Part shown: piece by piece, positions 60,501 through 64,000 of the stretch | How the letters are laid out: every line of letters starts with the position of its first letter | Position numbering within the stretch: position 1 is the first letter of the stretch | Assembly (NCBI GenBank): GCA_961205875.1 | Contig: OY540812.1 | Coordinates: forward strand, 13,640,001 to 13,704,000 | DNA: 64,000 nt | Reading direction: 5' to 3' | From: Sialis fuliginosa | Lineage: Eukaryota > Arthropoda > Insecta > Megaloptera > Sialidae | Notes under the pieces: model-generated | Told to the model about the DNA's origin: nothing | Seen by the model: the letters and a program-made list of their open reading frames with translations, nothing else | Databases searched by the model: none | Position numbers and translations under genes: made by a program

Positions 60501-63500
60501 CTTAATCTTTATTAATAATATAGGTAAAATTAATATATCAAAAAGAGACGTAATTGGGTCATAGAATGATTCTTTTGTAGGCTCGTATATTATATTTTAC
60601 AAACCATGCTTAATCATTAATGATATAAATTTATCTATACATATATTTTTGAATGTCTGTTCTCATTGATGGTTTCCTTAAAAATAATCAAATTTTCTCG
60701 TACATCGTTTACAATAATTTCTTAAATTTTCAGGTACGGAGTAATAGTAACAGTAGCTTTCAGTACTAAATTAATGAACATGCTAATCAGCGAGAAATAC
60801 CTAGATGACATAACCACCGTAGATGAACTCGACCATTCCGAATTACCAGTATTCGGACGCAAATATTATCTGAACATACTCAGACAATTGACCGAAAACA
60901 CTACTGGAAGTCTGTCAAGAATTGTGTCACGGTACGTCACACTCCCATTAGATAAGCTCAATTGGGAAATGATCAACGACCACACGTATAACAGGTAATA
61001 ATTTAATCAAACAATTATATAATTAGATGTGAAGAAACAATTTGATACACACATCACTTTATAATATATTAGATTAAAAATTATAATTCTTATTGTAAAC
61101 TGTAAAGAACTCCTGAAAAAGTTTAATTTAAAATAGTATGAAATTTTGAATGAATTTTGCGCTAAACGAAAAATAGTAATTTGTTGCTGCTAGATTACTA
61201 TTAAAATTTGATGTGGAACAAAATTTGTTAGCTAGCAAGTACTTCCAAATGGGGTATCAAACCTACATAACAATTCCCTTGAAATTCCATAAGTGGTTGA
61301 TAATTTTCGCGCACGCGCGGTAAATAAACACCGACGGTATTAAATCAGTGGTGATATTATGAAAATTATCTTTTATAATCAGTCATCAACTGTGTTATAA
61401 GTTGATATATCGGTGATCTAAATTACAAAAAAATCTATAGATAATATCACAGAATTAATACCACGTTTAAAGTGCTTGTTAACTAACAAATGTTGTTAGC
61501 TCTTTTATAATACCGGACATCAAACTCTCTATTCTATACATTATCATCTTTAATTAATTTATCTTTCGCTAAAAAAGCGCCACATTAATATTACTATAGA
61601 TCCGTTAATAGTCCAAGCAATCTAGAATTGCATTGGACTAAAACGCATAAAACATTATTAAAATTGTTATAAAACACATAAACACAATACACATAAGTAA
61701 ATAAAGTTGACTATATAAAATTTCTCAGAGCCTACATCGTCCAATACGAAACAGCACGTTACGTTGTGGAACATCAACAAAACCAAATCGACGGTAGGCC
61801 CATGTTAGCAATAATGAATGAGGTGTTGATCCCCGCGTTAGCCGGGTACGCTTTCGCTGCCGGGTCACCGATAGCCCGTGACGCTTCACAGTTGATGCAA
61901 CGTCTTAAAAGCGCTGGGCTGTTTATTATGTTTCAGAAAAGCACAGTCAATTTAGATTTTGTAGAAGTTGTTAAATATTCATCAGATGATGACAATGCGC
62001 AAATAAAGGTAATGCATAATGTGGGTCCGTTCTAGTAAATATATCTACTCGTTTAGATTATATATGTTTATTATTAAAACTAAAAATTTCAAATATAATT
62101 GAAATAGATTATATATAGTACTTGTATACAATAATATACAAAAACACCCAAGACGTATTATTCGTAAGTTAAAAGTCCTACTTGCGCGAAGAGAACCTTC
62201 ATATTATTTTTATTGGAAAATCAAAATAAATATAAAATACATAAAAATATAACATTTCCATATGTTTAAAATAAATTATAATTTATGTGTGTGTACTAGT
62301 AACTGTAGTAAAACCTCCCTAAACTTATAAACTTAGGACCTGACAACCTCTTACTTAAAAGTATATTTACCCTTAACCCCGATATACATTTTGGATCAAA
62401 TTACACTATATAGTTATTTAAAATTTAACTATTTTTGGTTTATATTAATAGTATAACTCCCAGTTTCAATAAATTCGCTTATTTAGCCTTGTTCATCTCC
62501 AAATGAATCAATCAGGACACAAAATTTATTATTTAACAGATGGGTACCAAGCCATCAGTACAAACATACTGGTAATATAGATTGGTGAAATTGGGTCTAT
62601 GTATGATATTTCCATTTAAAAATAATTAAACAGTTACAATCATGTCCGGTATTATAAAAGACCTAGCAAATTTGTTAGCTAGCAAGCACTTTCAAGTGAG
62701 ATATCAAACTTATATGACAGTTCTTTTGGAGTTTGTTGAAGACTTTGACAAGTTTCGCGCACGCGTTGTAGGTAAATACCAACGGTATTAAAATAGTGGT
62801 GATATTATGAAAATTATTTTATACGGTGAAAGATGCCAACCGTGTTACAATTAGTTGAAGTGTCACTGCTCTAAATTCCATAACTAATCCATAGATACTA
62901 GTACAGAATTAATACCCCATTTGAAAGTAATTGCTAGCTAGCAAATTTTGTTAGCTCCTTTATAATACCGGACATCAATGTTACAAAGTTATACATAAAT
63001 AACCTCAAATAATATACGTTTAGACATAGACATAGAGCATGGATCGCACATCTGACTTGAAAACAGAGTCTTGATACTTGTTCTTTTTTAATCTCTCACT
63101 GTTTTGGAGAAATGTTACACCATTATGTTAATACAGAATACGTGGTCCTTGCTCTATGTCTATGCGTTTAGAGAGGTTAATACGTTTATACGTATAGGGA
63201 GTCTACTTAATTAAAGAGAGGTTGTACTGTATATCATAAATTCGTAAAAAATTTACAGCACAATACAACTTTTCTGCTTGAATCTGCATATAAAAGTCAT
63301 ACTTGCATAACATCATACATGTACATTATTGAACATATATTGCCCCATTTTTCACACTTCCTATAGTTCTTATGAATATTCATTATATCTATTCTCTCTT
63401 AATTAAAACCTAATATGTATACAAAATTCCAGCAGTATTTCAGATCATCTGTATATCAAATGAATATTAAACTCTAAACAGTTCTTATTTTTCTCGTAGT

Positions 63501-63718
63501 TGACGCTTAAACAAGTGCAGAATGTATTCCTTTTGTATTTCGTGGGACTGGCATTAGCTACAATTGCATTGATTTTGGAATTACTTGTTTCAAGATACCA
63601 ATTGTTATTTATTCGAAAGAAACAAACAAGGCACGTTCTGGGATCAAATATGAATTTCATAATACCAAATTCTACAAAAAAGCGAAGTCCGTTTGCATTT
63701 CATGGATTCAGAAATTAA
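57277..63718 (+). CDS. Ionotropic receptor (IR), complete seven-exon gene
   Basis: Exons 57277-57554, 57630-57910, 58929-59395, 60318-60460, 60734-60994, 61729-62008 and 63500-63718 join in one frame (intron phases 2,1,0,2,2,0) to 642 codons ending in TAA. All introns are GT-AG. The predicted protein is an IR, a variant glutamate-receptor family cation channel of insect sensory neurons, placed in the plasma membrane. Residues 1-20 form a hydrophobic signal peptide. About 20-190 is the N-terminal region. About 203-310 is lobe S1, including DVDFS at 287-291. TM1 is about 321-341, the pore loop about 360-377, TM2 about 383-408, S2 about 409-570 and TM3 about 579-600, followed by a short basic tail. 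The S1 arginine that grips the amino-acid ligand in glutamate receptors is Gln284 here, as is common in divergent IRs. The start is the first ATG, directly before the signal peptide. I cannot assign a subfamily (a conserved thermo/hygrosensory IR or a divergent taste IR are both possible). Confidence 0.9.
57630..57910 (+). CDS. IR exon 2 (N-terminal region)
   Basis: Encodes about residues 93-186 after the acceptor TTCTAG|A. The first A completes the Arg codon split by the 75-bp intron 1. It ends at ACAG|GTATTA in phase 1. Without splicing, the frame would reach a stop shortly after the donor, which supports the boundary. It contains NNT and NIT glycosylation-type sequons. Confidence 0.85.
58929..59395 (+). 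CDS. IR exon 3 (S1 lobe and TM1)
   Basis: Encodes residues 187-342. The acceptor is TTTTCAG|GT. Features in order: GYKIPV (204-209), WFGTDPSLWNAIA (231-243) typical of IR S1, the DVDFS motif (287-291) with Gln284 where glutamate receptors carry Arg, then WITWVLIILSIPFGG as TM1. The donor is TTACAG|GTAAAC in phase 0. Base composition is clearly richer in GC than the flanking introns. Confidence 0.9.
59443..59720. mobile_element. Inverted-repeat MITE in IR intron 3, about 278 bp
   Basis: CCATTAATTACGTAAGGAT at the left faces ACCTTACGTAATTAACGGAC at the right. ACGTAAGG and GGGGTTACC-type words repeat inside. No clear target duplication. Confidence 0.6.
59813..60162. mobile_element. hAT MITE in IR intron 3, 350 bp
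   Basis: Begins CAGTGATCTTCAAACTGTGA and ends CAAAGTTTGAAGACCACTG, a typical hAT inverted terminus. The flanking octamers CTTTAAAC and CTCTAAAC match at seven of eight bases. Confidence 0.85.
60318..60460 (+). CDS. IR exon 4 (pore region)
   Basis: Encodes residues 343-389 plus two bases of Trp390. The acceptor is ATTTTAG|CAT and the donor TTATG|GTAAAG. It carries the cytoplasmic TM1-pore linker, the pore helix (GKAVMKVLGLFYGKYFF) and the start of TM2 (WSQRMFMLCVLW). It has no long open frame of its own and was found by following the phase-0 donor of exon 3. Confidence 0.85.
60734..60994 (+). CDS. IR exon 5 (TM2 end and start of S2)
   Basis: The acceptor is TTTTCAG|G, and the first G completes Trp390. 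It encodes YGVIVTVAFSTKLMNMLIS, the gate end of TM2. This stands where glutamate receptors have the SYTANLA motif, which is strongly altered here. The first part of S2 follows (DDITTVDELDHSELPVFG). The donor is AACAG|GTAATA in phase 2. Confidence 0.88.
61212..61519. mobile_element. PIF/Harbinger-like MITE copy 2 in IR intron 5
   Basis: Same family as 51753-52084, but about 24 bp of the left arm is deleted (308 bp). The right end TATAATACCGGACA is followed by TCA. The interior AACAATTCCCTTGAAATTCC and ATATCACAGAATTAATACC align with the other copies. Confidence 0.8.
61729..62008 (+). CDS. IR exon 6 (S2 lobe)
   Basis: The acceptor is TTTCTCAG|A. The A completes an Arg codon split by intron 5, followed by AYIVQYETARYVVEHQQ. 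It encodes the rest of S2, including LIPALAGYAFAAGSPIARD, a typical IR stretch before the last transmembrane helix. The donor is ATAAAG|GTAATG in phase 0. Confidence 0.88.
62643..62974. mobile_element. PIF/Harbinger-like MITE copy 3 in IR intron 6, 332 bp
   Basis: Ends TGTCCGGTATTATAAAAGA and TTATAATACCGGACA are inverted repeats. TCA flanks both sides (62640-62642 and 62975-62977). It is exactly the same length as copy 1. Confidence 0.85.
63025..63164. mobile_element. hAT-like MITE in IR intron 6, 140 bp
   Basis: Perfect 15-bp termini CATAGACATAGAGCA / TGCTCTATGTCTATG, with the octamer CGTTTAGA duplicated exactly (63017-63024 and 63165-63172). Confidence 0.85.
63500..63718 (+). CDS. IR exon 7 (TM3 and C-terminus)
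   Basis: The acceptor is TTTTCTCGTAG|TTG in phase 0. LTLKQVQNVFLLYFVGLALA is the pre-TM3 helix and start of TM3 (about residues 571-600). LKQVQNVF followed by a hydrophobic helix is the usual IR C-terminal signature. A basic tail of about 40 residues ends at TAA 63716-63718. Intron 6 before it is 1491 bp and holds two MITEs. Confidence 0.9.
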   Translation: MTLKQVQNVFLLYFVGLALATIALILELLVSRYQLLFIRKKQTRHVLGSNMNFIIPNSTKKRSPFAFHGFRN

Positions 63719-63933
63719 TTTAATTAATTTCAAGTTGTGTGATGCAAAATAATGCAATTGAAAATTAAAGTAATTTTTTGGTGTGTATTTTTTCCAACAA
63801 TACACGCATTAGTCCAAGAGCTGATGATATATTTTTCTGCATCATCTGAACATTAGACTCATGAAAAAAATAGTCTCAATCCCCACACCCAAGGATGTGA
63901 TAAAAGTGTGAAATCTCCTAATGAACAATTAAT

Positions 63934-63939
63934 AATAAA
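63934..63939 (+). terminator. Candidate poly(A) signal of the IR gene
   Basis: AATAAA lies 216 bp past the IR stop codon. It is the first canonical hexamer after the stop that I see on the + strand. AT-rich DNA makes chance matches likely. Confidence 0.35.
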
Positions 63940-64000
63940 GTCATCACAGAGAGTTAGTTAATGAAAAATTACAACTATTTTTTCTATGATGTAGATACAG

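Overview
The window looks like nuclear DNA from an insect. It is very AT-rich, introns are GT-AG, and there are many non-autonomous DNA transposons, RTE-like and Penelope-like retroelement scraps, ACAG microsatellites and a decayed mariner. The one gene I can read in full is an arthropod ionotropic receptor (IR). I cannot fix the order. The repeat heads and tails resemble those of Lepidoptera and aphids, but that is an impression and no search was run.

Genes. (1) A complete seven-exon IR gene lies on the + strand at 57277-63718. It joins in frame to 642 codons, with a signal peptide, S1/S2 ligand-binding lobes, a pore and three membrane segments. (2) At least one gene on the - strand shows three exons, all phase 0 on both sides: 55858-55971 and 54668-54748 (Lys/Glu-rich, coiled-coil type), and 7926-7997 (Pro/Ser-rich). 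If all three belong to one gene, it spans more than 48 kb, has an intron of up to 46.7 kb, and runs off one or both edges. The IR gene would then sit in an upstream intron or just upstream. I do not recognise this gene. (3) A possible small single-exon protein gene of 69 aa lies at 20011-20220 on the + strand.

The rest is non-coding as far as I can see. 1-5.9 kb: retroelement remnants. 5.9-7.6 kb: a terminal inverted-repeat element next to a 44-bp foldback. 11.3-12.0, 28.5-28.9, 44.9-45.9, 53.5-53.7, 59.8-60.2 and 63.0-63.2 kb: hAT-type non-autonomous elements, most with visible 8-bp target duplications. 51.8, 61.2 and 62.6 kb: three copies of a PIF/Harbinger-like MITE, two of them inside IR introns. 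41.6-43.7 kb: three further inverted-repeat elements. 49.0-49.7 kb: an internally deleted mariner. 19.8 and 56.7 kb: Penelope-type repeats, one with a hammerhead-like core. Several short GC- and CpG-richer islands (about 24.0, 26.8, 29.4, 32.3, 36.9-37.2 kb) could be enhancers, promoters or unseen first exons.

I found no rRNA, CRISPR array, intact tRNA or intact transposase. No clearly new multi-gene system is visible. The most unusual items are the divergent IR with its MITE-packed introns, the hammerhead-like motif, a GATCTACGTA-type degenerate array near 40.7 kb, and the small ORF at 20.0 kb.
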